Shown: positions 17,178 through 26,371, counted from the first letter of the stretch. The stretch is DNA of 43,291 nt from Ruminococcus sp. Zagget11 (GCA_001941135.1 MSHL01000021.1:1-43291), one strand, 5' to 3'. Notes: generated from the sequence alone by a model not told the origin. A program made the numbers and translations.

Positions 17178-17588
17178 TCAGTTAACAGCGTACTTGGTAA
17201 CGGAATCGGGAAGATCCGCCTTGTCCGCAGAAACGGTGAATACAACATTTACATTATCACCGGTAAGCTTTTCAACCTTAGCAAGCAGAGCTGCCAGAGC
17301 CTCATAGTCTGCTCCGCCGATTTTCAGTATCGAATCAACGAAAATATCGGTAATATCGTAGTTACCCGCAACAAGTCCCGCAACAAGTCCGTAGAAAGCC
17401 TCAAAGGAATAGATACGGCTTACATCGGTGTCAACAATTCTTACGCTGTGTCCGATGTCATATCTAAGCTTATCACTTTTATCAATGCAGACAACATAGC
17501 CGTCGGTATTCTTGGACGCTGTATTGATCATGTCAATCAGTATCTTTGTCTTACCGGAACCTTTATTACCTGTAATAATTTTTACCAT
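17178..17588 (-). CDS. Small P-loop ATP-binding protein of unknown function
   Basis: This 136-residue protein opens with a beta strand and a Walker A loop, MVKIITGNKGSGKTK, with Gly, Lys and Thr in place at residues 7-14. A DIFVDSIL segment near residue 84 could be the Walker B strand. I do not recognise the family beyond 'P-loop NTPase'. The start ATG 17588 is preceded by GGAG at 9 nt; longer in-frame starts have no good Shine-Dalgarno. No neighbour suggests its role. Confidence 0.75.
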   Translation of the reverse strand: MVKIITGNKGSGKTKILIDMINTASKNTDGYVVCIDKSDKLRYDIGHSVRIVDTDVSRIYSFEAFYGLVAGLVAGNYDITDIFVDSILKIGGADYEALAALLAKVEKLTGDNVNVVFTVSADKADLPDSVTKYAVN

Positions 17589-17763
17589 AACAAAAAACTC
17601 CATTCTCAGCGGTACAAGATTTTTTACAGCAATCCCCACCTCACGCATTTTCCGCTGCTAAAAGCGTGTTGTGTCCGTAACACAAGGGCAATCGCCATTC
17701 CCCGATAAAGCGGAGAAATATCATTTCCCTCAAAGGGAATATGAAACTAAATATGCAGGGAGC

Positions 17764-19104
17764 TTATCGGCCAAGCTTAGCCTCAAGTGCTGCTTTCTGA
17801 TCCTCATAGCCGGGTTTGCCGAGAAGAGCAAACATATTCTTCTTGTAGCTTTCAACGCCGGGCTGATTGAAAGGATTGATACCAAGCATATAGCCGCTTA
17901 CGGCACAAGCCTTTTCAAAGAAGTAGATAAGATAACCCAGCGACTTCTCGGAGGTATCCTCCATCTCGATAACTCCGTTGGGAACGCCGCCCTCGGTATG
18001 TGCGAGAATAGTGCCCTCAAGAGCGCATCTGTTTACAACGGACATATTTTGGTTCGTCAGGAAGTTAAGACCATCGAGGTTTTGGGGATCGTCCTGCAGG
18101 TAAAAATCCTGCTTGGGCTTTTTGATATCAACTACGGTTTCAAACATCACCCTTGAACCGTCCTGAATGAACTGTCCCATAGAGTGAAGATCCGTTGAGA
18201 ATATGCAGGATGAGGGATAAAGTCCCCTGTTATCCTTGCCCTCGCTCTCACCGAAAAGCTGTTTCCACCATTCAGCCATCATAGCGAATGACGGGTCATA
18301 GGAAACCAAAATTTCAACCTGCTTGCCCTTACGATTAAGTATATTTCTGGCAGCCGCATATTTGTAGCAGTCGTTGCTGTCAAAATCAGCCTTCAGATCC
18401 TCTCTTGCCTGAGCCGCGCCTGCCATAAGCGCATCGATATCACAGCCCGCAACGGCAATGGGCAGAAGTCCCACGGCTGTGAGAGCGGAATATCTTCCTC
18501 CCACATCATCGGGAACAACAAACGTTTCGTGGCCCTGCTCGTCCGCAAGGCTTTTAAGCGTACCCTTTGCCTTATCTGTGGTTGCGAAGATTCTTTCCTT
18601 AGCGCCCTCCTTGCCGTAACGCTTCTCAACGAGATCTCTGAATACTCTGAAAGCCAGTGCAGGCTCGGTGGTTGTACCCGATTTGGATATAACGTTTACG
18701 GAAATATCCTTGCCCTCACAGATAGATATAATTTCATTGAGATATGTGGGGGAAATATTATTGCCCACATAGTAAATGTCGGGGGTATCCTTTTTCAGCG
18801 CATTATAGTTGGGTGACTTCAAAAATTCAATCGCCGCCCTTGCGCCCAGGTAAGAGCCTCCTATTCCGATAACGATAAGCACATCGGAATTTGCCTTGAT
18901 TTTTTCGGCAGCAGCCTTTATTCTTACAAACTCATCCTTGTCATAATCGACAGGAAGATCGCACCATCCGAGAAAATCGCTTCCCGCACCGCTGCGGCTT
19001 TCAAGAGTCTGTGCAGCAAGCACAGTTTGGCTCTTCATCGCAGACATTTCATCGGCGGAAACAAATTTCTCCAGGTACTTCGTATTAAATTTTACAGGTG
19101 CCAT
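17764..19104 (-). CDS. pgi: Glucose-6-phosphate isomerase
   Basis: Pgi interconverts glucose 6-phosphate and fructose 6-phosphate in glycolysis and gluconeogenesis. Family motifs seen are [18 protein letters not shown], the sugar-phosphate loop [16 protein letters not shown], and [19 protein letters not shown]. The final third has the [20 protein letters not shown] and [18 protein letters not shown] segments. The length is 446 residues. I start at ATG 19104 (MAPVKFNT), 7 nt after a perfect AGGAGG; the open frame extends 38 codons further upstream into the leader. Confidence 0.97.
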   Translation of the reverse strand: MAPVKFNTKYLEKFVSADEMSAMKSQTVLAAQTLESRSGAGSDFLGWCDLPVDYDKDEFVRIKAAAEKIKANSDVLIVIGIGGSYLGARAAIEFLKSPNYNALKKDTPDIYYVGNNISPTYLNEIISICEGKDISVNVISKSGTTTEPALAFRVFRDLVEKRYGKEGAKERIFATTDKAKGTLKSLADEQGHETFVVPDDVGGRYSALTAVGLLPIAVAGCDIDALMAGAAQAREDLKADFDSNDCYKYAAARNILNRKGKQVEILVSYDPSFAMMAEWWKQLFGESEGKDNRGLYPSSCIFSTDLHSMGQFIQDGSRVMFETVVDIKKPKQDFYLQDDPQNLDGLNFLTNQNMSVVNRCALEGTILAHTEGGVPNGVIEMEDTSEKSLGYLIYFFEKACAVSGYMLGINPFNQPGVESYKKNMFALLGKPGYEDQKAALEAKLGR

Positions 19105-19177
19105 TCCATATCCTCCTAAAATACATGGCAGATACTGTATTGCTGTAACAATATCGCCAAGCAATCCTTCAGATATA

Positions 19178-19206
19178 ATATTACTATAATTTCTGCAACT
19201 TTGCAA
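19178..19206 (-). promoter_or_regulatory. Probable sigma-A promoter of pgi
   Basis: TTGCAA (19201-19206), a 17-bp spacer and TAATAT (19178-19183) on the minus strand, about 75 nt before the pgi ATG. Confidence 0.5.
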
Positions 19207-19254
19207 GATTTTTTGCAAAGATTAAAATGATTGACACAAATTTATACATATATG

Positions 19255-20409
19255 CTAAAATTTAAGCATATTTTTTAGTATTTCTGACAATGTGTTTTTT
19301 ACATTCTTACTCTCTGCATACTCGGCAGCAGTTATTCTACAGGTTTTGATAACAGTATCGTCTATCATAAACCTTAGCTCTCCGAGAACGCTCCCCTTTT
19401 CTACGGGAGCATATACATAATCCGGCAGAATGATCCGCGCGGTGACATCATCGCTTCTGCTCTTTTTTATAAGGGCAAATCCCGGATTTTCCACGGCAAT
19501 TCTAATCTGCTCGCCCACGCCCGTTTCCAGGGGAATTGCATCGGGCATATCATCGGGAATAAAAAGCTCCGTAACAGTATATCCCGCAAAGGCGGAATCA
19601 AGCAGCTCCTTTGAAAGGGACAGCGCATAATCCTCGTCCTCGCAGTCAAGGACAGCCGCTGCAAAGCAAAGCCCGTCCCGCCGCGCGCCCTCAGCCGCAA
19701 AGCAGCCGGAATTCGGACCGCTTCCGCATTTAAACCCAACAGAACCGTTGTAGCTGTGGCATAGGGTATTAGTCGTAACAAGCGAAGCCTTACCCTCTCT
19801 TACCTCGTCCAGTCTTTGGGTAAAAATATCGGTAAGGAAATCATATTCGGCAAGCTCACACAGCAAAAGCGCCGCATCATAGGCAGTCGTATACTGGAGA
19901 TTATCCTCATAATAGCCGTTGGAGTTGGTAAAGCAGGTGTTCGTCATGCCGATTTCAGCGGCTCGACTGTTCATAAGCTTCACGAAATTATCCTCGCTGC
20001 CCGACACGCCCTCAGCCAACACCGCGGCGGCATCGTTGGCATTACCGATAATAACAGCCTTGAGCAGCTCCTCAACGGTAATTTTCTCGCCGACATCCAG
20101 CCATATCTGTGCGTCCTGCATCGAGTTGGCATATTCGGAGCAGGTAAGCCGAGTATCAAAAGACAGCTCTCCCCTGTCTATTGCCTCGGCAGTAAGCAGC
20201 ACAGTCATAAGCTTATTAAAAGAGCCCATATGAACACGCCGTTCACAGTCGCGGTCAAACACCACCGTGCCGGTGGATACCTCAATCAAGGCATAGCAGG
20301 GCGTATGCTCCGCAGCATTATCGCTAACCGCGCCGAAAGCGGTAAAATTCGCTGCCGCAGAGAAAATCATACAGACAATGAGTGCGGCAGATAGGATTTT
20401 TTTGATCAT
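19255..20409 (-). CDS. D-alanyl-D-alanine carboxypeptidase family protein (DacF-like) with atypical motifs
   Basis: This is a class C low-molecular-weight penicillin-binding protein relative, expected outside the membrane and acting on peptidoglycan stem peptides. A signal peptide (residues 1-26) precedes the catalytic SxxK motif, Ser63-Phe-Asn-Lys66. The second motif, normally S-x-N, reads Asn123-Ala-Asn125 (GNANDAAAVLAE), and the third, normally K-T-G, reads Lys227-Cys228-Gly229. A beta-rich C-terminal domain begins near residue 285. The two substitutions may lower or change activity. The length of 384 residues is normal. Confidence 0.9.
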   Translation of the reverse strand: MIKKILSAALIVCMIFSAAANFTAFGAVSDNAAEHTPCYALIEVSTGTVVFDRDCERRVHMGSFNKLMTVLLTAEAIDRGELSFDTRLTCSEYANSMQDAQIWLDVGEKITVEELLKAVIIGNANDAAAVLAEGVSGSEDNFVKLMNSRAAEIGMTNTCFTNSNGYYEDNLQYTTAYDAALLLCELAEYDFLTDIFTQRLDEVREGKASLVTTNTLCHSYNGSVGFKCGSGPNSGCFAAEGARRDGLCFAAAVLDCEDEDYALSLSKELLDSAFAGYTVTELFIPDDMPDAIPLETGVGEQIRIAVENPGFALIKKSRSDDVTARIILPDYVYAPVEKGSVLGELRFMIDDTVIKTCRITAAEYAESKNVKNTLSEILKNMLKF

Positions 20410-20570
20410 AGCAGTTGTCCTTTCAGCACCAATTACCCTAAATTATATGCCGAAAAGGGCAGAAAATATACACGCTGCACGATAGGATAAAACCGCTCAT
20501 AAACAAACGCCAACACCGACAGCGAAAATTCAGCCGCAATCGGTATCAGCGCCGAAATGTACTGCTGACA

Positions 20571-20804
20571 TTATTCAACAATATACTGCTTAATTCTCTC
20601 AAAAAGCTCGCTGGCATCATCTGTCTGAGCCTCAAGCTTGATCGGCTTTGAAAGATCAAGGCTGAATATACCCATTATAGATTTAGCGTCAACGGCATAT
20701 CTGCCCGAGATCAGGTCAACATCGTAATCGCAGAGAGTAACCTCAGAAACAAAGTTCTTAACGTCATTGATAGCCGGAAGCATTACTGTAGTCTGATTTT
20801 TCAT
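20571..20804 (-). CDS. HPr-like protein without the phosphocarrier histidine (Crh-like)
   Basis: This 77-residue protein has the HPr fold signature around the regulatory serine, AVDAKSIMGIFSLDLSKPI, with Ser42 at the place of HPr Ser46. The catalytic-His loop (GIHARPA in HPr) is replaced by INDVKNF, so it cannot relay phosphate as HPr does. This recalls Bacillus Crh, a CcpA cofactor phosphorylated by HPr kinase, but a different role is possible. The start ATG 20804 follows AGGAGG; the longer open frame extends through the promoter. Confidence 0.82.
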   Translation of the reverse strand: MKNQTTVMLPAINDVKNFVSEVTLCDYDVDLISGRYAVDAKSIMGIFSLDLSKPIKLEAQTDDASELFERIKQYIVE

Positions 20805-20853
20805 AAATATATTCCTCCTGTAATTTCGGATTGGGAGCACATTCCCCTCTAAT

Positions 20854-20882
20854 ATAGTAACACAAATTTTCCTCTTAGTCAA
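20854..20882 (-). promoter_or_regulatory. Probable sigma-A promoter of the HPr-like gene
   Basis: TTGACT (20877-20882), a 17-bp spacer and TACTAT (20854-20859) on the minus strand, about 50 nt before the start. Confidence 0.55.
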
Positions 20883-20967
20883 TAGGATTTGCATTTTTTT
20901 TTGCAATATATCAGGAAAAGGGCGATAAATTCCGACGATAATTGCCGTTTTAACTATCCTTTCCCCG

Positions 20968-21513
20968 CTATCCGCAGCTAATCTCGGAAATAGGTTCACC
21001 GTCAAGCCTTACAATCCGAAAAACACCGTTCTCGTAAATTACATAGGTTTTCGGATTGCCGTTTTTGGGGAGGGAAACAGAGCCTGTATTTATAAGGTAA
21101 ATACCCTGTGAATATTCGGCTCGGTATATGTGAGTATGCCCACTGATGTAAATATCCCCCTTGTTAAGGCAGGGCAAAGACTGCGGCGTATGGACATGAC
21201 CGTGTGTACAAAGCGCCATTTTCCCGTCAAGCCACATAGTCATATACTCCGCCATAATCGGAAAATCAAGAACCATTTGGTCTACCTCACCGTCACAATT
21301 GCCCTTGACGCATATAATCTCCCTTTTAGCCTCGTTGAGCATAGCTATAACCCTGTCGGGAGCATATCCCTCGAAAACTCCGTTTCTCGGTCCGTGGTAC
21401 AATAAATCCCCCAGGAGAATCAGCTTATCCGCATTTTCCGCAGAGTATCGGTCAAGCATTTTTTTGCAGCTGTCCCCAAGCCCGTGAATGTCGGAGGCAA
21501 ACATTAGTTTCAT
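20968..21513 (-). CDS. yfcE: YfcE/MJ0936-type metallophosphodiesterase
   Basis: This is a calcineurin-like metallophosphoesterase of 181 residues. The metal-binding motifs occur in order: SDIHG near residue 6, GDLLYHGP near 35, GNCD near 73, THGH near 102, and GHTHIY near 127. Relatives hydrolyse phosphodiesters in vitro, and physiological substrates are uncertain. I start at ATG 21513 (MKLMFASDIHG), 9 nt after AAAGGA. Confidence 0.92.
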   Translation of the reverse strand: MKLMFASDIHGLGDSCKKMLDRYSAENADKLILLGDLLYHGPRNGVFEGYAPDRVIAMLNEAKREIICVKGNCDGEVDQMVLDFPIMAEYMTMWLDGKMALCTHGHVHTPQSLPCLNKGDIYISGHTHIYRAEYSQGIYLINTGSVSLPKNGNPKTYVIYENGVFRIVRLDGEPISEISCG

Positions 21514-21837
21514 AAAAAATATTCCTTTCAAATAAGCCTGTCTTTTCATAATTGACGGTTATTACATCGGAAAAACCGTCAAATATTATCAATATCCTGT
21601 TTTTGGAACAATTATCCCTTTGAACAATTGCCGTCAGTCCGCATAAATTATAATACGGGGAAAAACCAACGCTGCGGCGGAATCGGGCGGTATACGGCTT
21701 TTAAGCCTCGGGGCTGTATGCCCTTGCGAATAACCCGACCGCCCCTTGCTTTGGCTGTTGACCCCTTAATATATGACGAGTCCGTCAAACGCCCGAAAAA
21801 CATCAGCAGCTTTTCGGGCGGATACTTTATACATATG
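21514..21837. other. Gene-free stretch between yfcE and the DUF1934 gene
   Basis: I find no convincing gene in these 324 nt. The part near 21838 holds the DUF1934 terminator (21790-21820). Positions 21685-21744 can fold with GGGCGGT paired to ACCGCCC around smaller hairpins such as GGCTTTTAAGCC, but nothing identifies it as a known RNA. Confidence 0.4.
21790..21820 (-). terminator. Probable terminator after the DUF1934 gene
   Basis: A perfect 10-bp stem (CGCCCGAAAA with TTTTCGGGCG) and 11-nt loop are followed by a weak T-run (TTTGAC) on the minus strand, 17 nt beyond the stop codon. Confidence 0.65.
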
Positions 21838-22299
21838 CTATACGGGCTTTACTTCCATATAAACCTCATTTTCCGTGAGAAGTGCGGAATTTACATCAAG
21901 AGTATATTTAAGGTAAAGCTGCCCGCCATCATCGGTCATACGATTGACTATCTGCTTGGTATATATTCCAAGCATAAGATCGCCGTATTCCGTACCGTAA
22001 AAGCAGTGATGCTTCTTTTGACTTTCCATCATAAGCTCGGTTATCTTATCGGAATTTCCCGCACCGACCCTTTCCATTCTGGCAAGCCTTTCCCCAAAGC
22101 AGGAAACCTTTGTTTCGGTTCCCTGAAAGCCCGTAGCTGCCGAATCCTCGTACGAAACGCAATATCCGCTTTCGCCGTTTTCGTCAACGGTCTGCAAATA
22201 TCCGCTCGTTACAAGCTCCGTAACATCAGGTATGCCATTTGCGGCAGAAATTGATTTTAGGGTAATGGAAACCTTTTTTCCATCCGTTTTCTTTGACAT
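21838..22299 (-). CDS. DUF1934 (YwiB-like) beta-barrel protein
   Basis: This 153-residue protein resembles DUF1934, small calycin-like beta-barrel proteins of Firmicutes with no firm function. The pattern is alternating beta strands with a central ERLARMERVGAGNSDKITELMM segment and a C-terminal LYLKYTLDVNSALLTENEVYMEVKP stretch, seen as LYLKYTLDVN then NEVYMEV. The ATG at 22299 lies 9 nt after AAAGGA. It is 26 nt downstream of murI and probably in its operon. Confidence 0.75.
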   Translation of the reverse strand: MSKKTDGKKVSITLKSISAANGIPDVTELVTSGYLQTVDENGESGYCVSYEDSAATGFQGTETKVSCFGERLARMERVGAGNSDKITELMMESQKKHHCFYGTEYGDLMLGIYTKQIVNRMTDDGGQLYLKYTLDVNSALLTENEVYMEVKPV

Positions 22300-22325
22300 T
22301 GTCAACAATCCTTTCCTTTTGGACG

Positions 22326-23156
22326 TTACTGATCCGTCAGCTCATCTATCCCTATCTTTATAACCTCGCCGTGAAGCTCTCCCCCTAAAAATGCGTTAGC
22401 GCCCTCCTCAAACATAGCCGCGCTGTCACTGGTGTAGTAAACCACCGTACCCTCTTCTTTTCTGTCGGAGCAAAGTCCCTTTCCCGCAAGATAATTCATG
22501 GCATACTTGGCAGCCTCCGCGCCCGAGGAAATTAGCTTGACATTATCGCCCATAAACTCCGATATGGCATCGGCAATAATGGGAAAATGAGTGCATCCCA
22601 GTATAAGCGTATCAACGCCCTCACGCTTTATGTCGGTAAGGTATCTTTCCGTGATAATCCTAACCACCTCATCATCCGAGGTAAGACCGTTTTCAACAAG
22701 GGAAACAAATAGGTTGCAGGAATTGCCTATTACCTTCATATCTCCCCTAATGCCGCGTATAGCCTTGCAGTACGCTGCGGAACGAATGGTCGTTCCCGTA
22801 CCTATGACGCCGATTTTATTATTTTGGGTAACGGCGCAGGCCGCCTGTGCAGCGGGGATTACAACGCCGGTAAAGGGTACGCTTCCCGCAAAGTCGGGTA
22901 TTGAACCGACAGTTGAGGAAACCGTTCCGCAAGCGGCAATTATCATTTTTACATCATGCTTTTTTATGAAAGCGACATCCTGCTTTGCATATTCAAGCAC
23001 GGTTTCCCGACTTCTTGTACCGTAGGGTATCCTTGCGGTATCGCCGAAATATACTATATTTTCATTGGGCATAAGCCGCCTTACCTCGGCAACGCAGGTA
23101 AGACCTCCCAGTCCCGAATCGAAAATACCTATGGGCTTATCCTTCAGCTCAGTCAT
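22326..23156 (-). CDS. murI: Glutamate racemase MurI
   Basis: MurI converts L-glutamate to D-glutamate for peptidoglycan. The N-terminal motif is GIFDSGLGGLTC. The two catalytic Cys are in IIAACGTVSST and LILGCTHFPII, one per half of the pseudosymmetric fold. The length is 276 residues from ATG 23156 (MTELKDKP). An upstream in-frame GTG at 23189 would overlap ddl and has no clear Shine-Dalgarno. It follows ddl by 16 nt, placing two cell-wall precursor enzymes together. Confidence 0.96.
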   Translation of the reverse strand: MTELKDKPIGIFDSGLGGLTCVAEVRRLMPNENIVYFGDTARIPYGTRSRETVLEYAKQDVAFIKKHDVKMIIAACGTVSSTVGSIPDFAGSVPFTGVVIPAAQAACAVTQNNKIGVIGTGTTIRSAAYCKAIRGIRGDMKVIGNSCNLFVSLVENGLTSDDEVVRIITERYLTDIKREGVDTLILGCTHFPIIADAISEFMGDNVKLISSGAEAAKYAMNYLAGKGLCSDRKEEGTVVYYTSDSAAMFEEGANAFLGGELHGEVIKIGIDELTDQ

Positions 23157-23172
23157 CTGAATATGTATCCTT

Positions 23173-24243
23173 TCATATAAGACTTTCACGCTCGTATGAC
23201 AGCTCTATCAGCCTGTCAAGCAGCTCCGATACGGGTATTCCCAAATTTTCCATAAGCTTGGGATACATACTGATGGAGGTGAATCCCGGCATGGTATTGA
23301 TTTCATTGAGATAAACAGTTCCATCCTCGGTTAGGAAGAAGTCTACCCTTGCAAGTCCAAAGCAGCCTATCAGCTTAAAGGCGCGAACCGCCGTTTCCCT
23401 TATCTGCAGGGAAGAATCAGAAGAAATATCGGCGAGAATTTCAAGTCCCGATGTACCCAGTATATACTTGGCATCGTAATCATAGAACTCGTTGCAGGGC
23501 AGGATTTCTCCTACCTCCGAGGCGAAAGGCGCACTTGTCCCCAGCACCGCACACTCCAGCTCTCTTCCGTTAATGCACTCCTCGACAAGCACCTTGCTGT
23601 CGTGAGAAAAAGCTATTTTAACCGCATTTTTCAGGGATTCAAAATCATTTGCCTTATTAACACCCACGGACGAGCCGCTGCATGCGGGCTTGACAAACAG
23701 AGGATAACCAAGCTTTTTGGCAATATCGGTGCAAATTTCATCAAGCCTGTTAAGCTCATAAGAGTGAATGGAGAAAAATCTTGCCATTTTTATGCCGTTA
23801 AATTCAAGTATCGAGTGAGTAGCCTCCTTGTCCATACAAGCGGCGGATGCAAGACAGCCGTTTCCCACATAAGGTATTCCCGACATATCGAGAAGTCCCT
23901 GAATAGTGCCGTCCTCGCCGTTTTTTCCGTGGAGAACGGGAAAGACAACATCTATCTTTACGCTTGAAATAACTCCGTCGGCAATCTTCACAATTCCCTT
24001 GTACATTCTGTCGGGAAGAATTGCGGCAGGTACGCAGTCGGGATTTTCCGCCCATATTCCCGATGAAATACCGTCAATATCTCCCGGGTAAAAGAGCCAG
24101 CGCCCCGTCTTGGTTATTCCTATCGGGATAACCTCATACTTTGTGCGGTCAAGGTTTGAAATAACATTCGCGGCAGATATAAGCGATATATCATGTTCGT
24201 TCGATACACCGCCAAATATGACGGCAATCCTTGTCTTTGCCAT
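23173..24243 (-). CDS. ddl: D-alanine--D-alanine ligase
   Basis: Ddl joins two D-Ala for the peptidoglycan stem. It has the ATP-grasp architecture: N-terminal IAVIFGGVSNEHDISLISA, PACSGSSVGVNKA, VLVEECINGRELE and the metal-binding DFFLTEDGTVYLNEINTMPG. The omega-loop FYDYDAKY carries the Tyr typical of D-Ala-D-Ala ligases rather than of VanA-type D-Ala-D-Lac ligases. I start at the fifth codon of the open frame (MAKTRIAVIF, 24243), because AAAGGA abuts the first ATG. It is the first gene of a ddl-murI-DUF1934 group. Confidence 0.96.
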   Translation of the reverse strand: MAKTRIAVIFGGVSNEHDISLISAANVISNLDRTKYEVIPIGITKTGRWLFYPGDIDGISSGIWAENPDCVPAAILPDRMYKGIVKIADGVISSVKIDVVFPVLHGKNGEDGTIQGLLDMSGIPYVGNGCLASAACMDKEATHSILEFNGIKMARFFSIHSYELNRLDEICTDIAKKLGYPLFVKPACSGSSVGVNKANDFESLKNAVKIAFSHDSKVLVEECINGRELECAVLGTSAPFASEVGEILPCNEFYDYDAKYILGTSGLEILADISSDSSLQIRETAVRAFKLIGCFGLARVDFFLTEDGTVYLNEINTMPGFTSISMYPKLMENLGIPVSELLDRLIELSYERESLI

Positions 24244-24325
24244 AGAAAGCTTCATCCTTTCGGTAATGCGGTAGCATATACTGTATAATAATTATATTCG
24301 CCTTAAAGCGAGAATATGCGGTAAA

Positions 24326-25204
24326 TTACTTTGCCTTTTCAAGGAGGGATTTAAGCTCCCTTTGAGTGAAAATGTACTTTTTTCCGCAGAAATGGCAGCA
24401 CACCTCTTCACTCTTTCCGTCGGCAATCATTTCCTCAAGTGTTTCTTTACCCACGGACACGACAGCGTCCTCAACCCTCTCGCGGGAGCAGTCACAGCGG
24501 TAGCTTGCCGTAAAGGAATCAAGAACATTGGGGTTCAATCCCTCAAGCGCCCTCATAGCCATTTCCTCCGCCGTAACACCCGATGACAGCATCTGTGTTA
24601 CGGAGGGCATAGCGTTGACATTATTTTCAATGGTATCTATACAGCTTTCGGGAGCAAAGGGCAGCAGCTGGATAAGATACCCTCCCGCCGCCTTAACCGT
24701 AAGGTCGGGATTTACAAGAACGCCCACTCCGCACACCGTGGGAATTTGCTCGGATATGGCGAAATAGCTTGCAATATCGTCGCCTATCTCACCCGAAACA
24801 AGGGGAATTTGTCCCACATAAGGCTCCTTCAGTCCCATATCCTTTACCACGGACAGCGTGCCGTTTTTGCCCACAGCGCCGCCCACATCAAGCTTACCCT
24901 TATCGTTAAGAGGTATCTCCACCACGGGGTTACAGGGGTAAGCCTTGACATTTCCCCGACTGTCGGAAACAGCAATAATTGCACCCGATGGCCCACCGCC
25001 GTTTACCCTTAGCGTAAGGGTATCATCATCGCCCTTAAGCCCTATTCCCATAAGGGATGCGGCTATGGCAAGCCTGCCGGTAGCTGCCGTAATTACAGCC
25101 GATGTCTTGTGTATTCTCTCTATTTCGGAAACAATATCGAGCGCATCAATCGCGGTAACAACCACGGACGCATCTTCCGATATTGTACGTACTATCTTTC
25201 CCAT
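24326..25204 (-). CDS. hslO: Redox-regulated chaperone Hsp33
   Basis: Hsp33 is a holdase switched on by oxidative unfolding. The N-terminal domain has the family segments AVITAATGRLAIAASLMG and LRVNGGGPSG. The C-terminal redox switch has C237-x-C239 and C270-x2-C273 (CDC and CHFC), which together bind zinc when reduced; the 30-residue spacing is within the family range. The length of 292 residues is normal. It lies 15 nt downstream of the methyltransferase pseudogene, in the same direction. Confidence 0.95.
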   Translation of the reverse strand: MGKIVRTISEDASVVVTAIDALDIVSEIERIHKTSAVITAATGRLAIAASLMGIGLKGDDDTLTLRVNGGGPSGAIIAVSDSRGNVKAYPCNPVVEIPLNDKGKLDVGGAVGKNGTLSVVKDMGLKEPYVGQIPLVSGEIGDDIASYFAISEQIPTVCGVGVLVNPDLTVKAAGGYLIQLLPFAPESCIDTIENNVNAMPSVTQMLSSGVTAEEMAMRALEGLNPNVLDSFTASYRCDCSRERVEDAVVSVGKETLEEMIADGKSEEVCCHFCGKKYIFTQRELKSLLEKAK

Positions 25205-25219
25205 ATATTTTCATCCTCT

Positions 25220-25977
25220 TTATTTGTTAGCTTTTCTGCAGACCCACACCAGCTTGTCGCTGTTTTCCTTTGGGGAATTTAACGTATCATAATCGTACTT
25301 TGCAAGAATTTCAAAGCCCGCATTGCATACAAGCTCGTCCACAGTCTGTATTTTCGGGGCAATTTCCGAAAGCTCATCCGAATACCTCTGATAGCTGCCG
25401 TCCTCATCGGCACTGAAAAAGTCAAGGGTAATATCAACCCTGTTATCCTCGGACTTAACGTCAAGGCAGCAGAACCAGACACAGTAAAGGTCGTCCATAT
25501 CGTAAACAAAGGTATTATTCCCAAGAGTATTTATGTGCTTGTAGGGTGTGTTCATATCGAATATAAATAATCCCCTTGGCTCGGTAAAAATATTTACCTT
25601 TTGAAATGTCCGAAAAATAGCCTCGGTATCGGGAAGATGATTCAGACTGTCGAGAGCGCATATTGTCACATCAACACCGCCGTACAAATCAAGCTCCGTC
25701 ATGCTTTGACATATATATTGTATAGGCAGTCCGCTTTCCGCCTTTTTGACATTGCTGCACTGAGCATCTCCACAGAGCTGTCGACAGCAATGACATCATA
25801 TCCCAGCTTAGCCATTTCCTCGCTTAGGCTTCCCGTTCCGCAGGCTAAATCAAGCAGCAGTCCTTTATTACCTCCGTGAAGCTTTATAAGGCTGTCGAAA
25901 TATAGCGCACGCCGGGAATAGTCTATATTTTGAGTAAGTATGTCATAAAAATAGGCAAATGAGGAATATCCTCCCAT
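25220..25977 (-). pseudogene. Class I SAM-dependent methyltransferase, split by a frameshift
   Basis: Two open frames (25699-25977 and 25220-25702) together encode one methyltransferase of about 250 residues. The first has the SAM-binding motif LLLDLACGTGSLSEEMAK and the acidic strand VIAVDSSVEM. The second continues with the expected motif (DVTICALDSLNHL) and FIFDMNTPYK. Reading one extra A in the A5 run (T5 on the plus strand, 25743-25747) joins them as MSKKAESGLPIQYICQSM, which fits the family. It may be a real mutation, a sequencing error, or -1 slippage on the A-run. The substrate is unknown. Confidence 0.8.
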
Positions 25978-25983
25978 ACATTA

Positions 25984-26307
25984 TCACTTCCCGTCCTCTG
26001 CCTCAAGCCTTTCAAGAACGGTTCTGTAGCCATCACCGGATCGTTCATCGTTGAGTGTTCTGTTTACACGGCTGATCGTGGCAGTGCTTGCGCCTGTCGC
26101 CGCAACAATATCATTGTATATATTCTCCTCGGTCAGCATCTTCGCCACAAGAAGTCTTTGCGACATAGATTTAAGCTCCAATGTGGTGCATAGGTCACGA
26201 AAGAAGTCAGCGCATTCATCCCTTGTTTTCAAGCACATTACCGCTTTATACAGGTAATCAAGACTGGCTTCATCGGGTTTTCTCTGAGTGGATTTTCTTT
26301 CACTCAT
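25984..26307 (-). CDS. YerC/YecD family TrpR-like transcriptional regulator
   Basis: This 107-residue protein resembles YerC/YecD proteins, which share the Trp-repressor-like all-helical DNA-binding fold. The conserved segments are ECADFFRDLCTTLELKSMSQRL and the helix-turn-helix EENIYNDIVAATGASTATISRVNR. The start ATG 26307 (MSERKSTQR) follows AAAGGAG at 8 nt. A perfect palindrome lies between its -35 and -10 boxes, suggesting autoregulation. It is followed directly by the methyltransferase. Confidence 0.9.
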   Translation of the reverse strand: MSERKSTQRKPDEASLDYLYKAVMCLKTRDECADFFRDLCTTLELKSMSQRLLVAKMLTEENIYNDIVAATGASTATISRVNRTLNDERSGDGYRTVLERLEAEDGK

Positions 26308-26353
26308 TTCAAAGGCTCCTTTCAAACACAAAATGCAATGCGTACACAGTAAT

Positions 26354-26371
26354 ATTTTAGCACACTAAAAT
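26354..26371 (-). promoter_or_regulatory. Palindromic operator candidate inside the YerC-like gene's promoter
   Basis: ATTTTAG and CTAAAAT form perfect 7-bp arms around a 4-nt centre. On the minus strand the 3' arm supplies the -10 box TAAAAT, with a weak -35 (TTTACT) 17 nt upstream, so a bound regulator would block the promoter. Confidence 0.55.

Noticed and set aside
17729-17746. TTCCCT/AGGGAA hairpin after pgi as a terminator
   Set aside because: The stem is short, AT-containing and lacks a T-tract.
21776-21792. GACGAGTCCGTC resembling part of a hammerhead ribozyme
   Set aside because: The conserved CUGANGA and GAAA core and the three-stem layout are missing.
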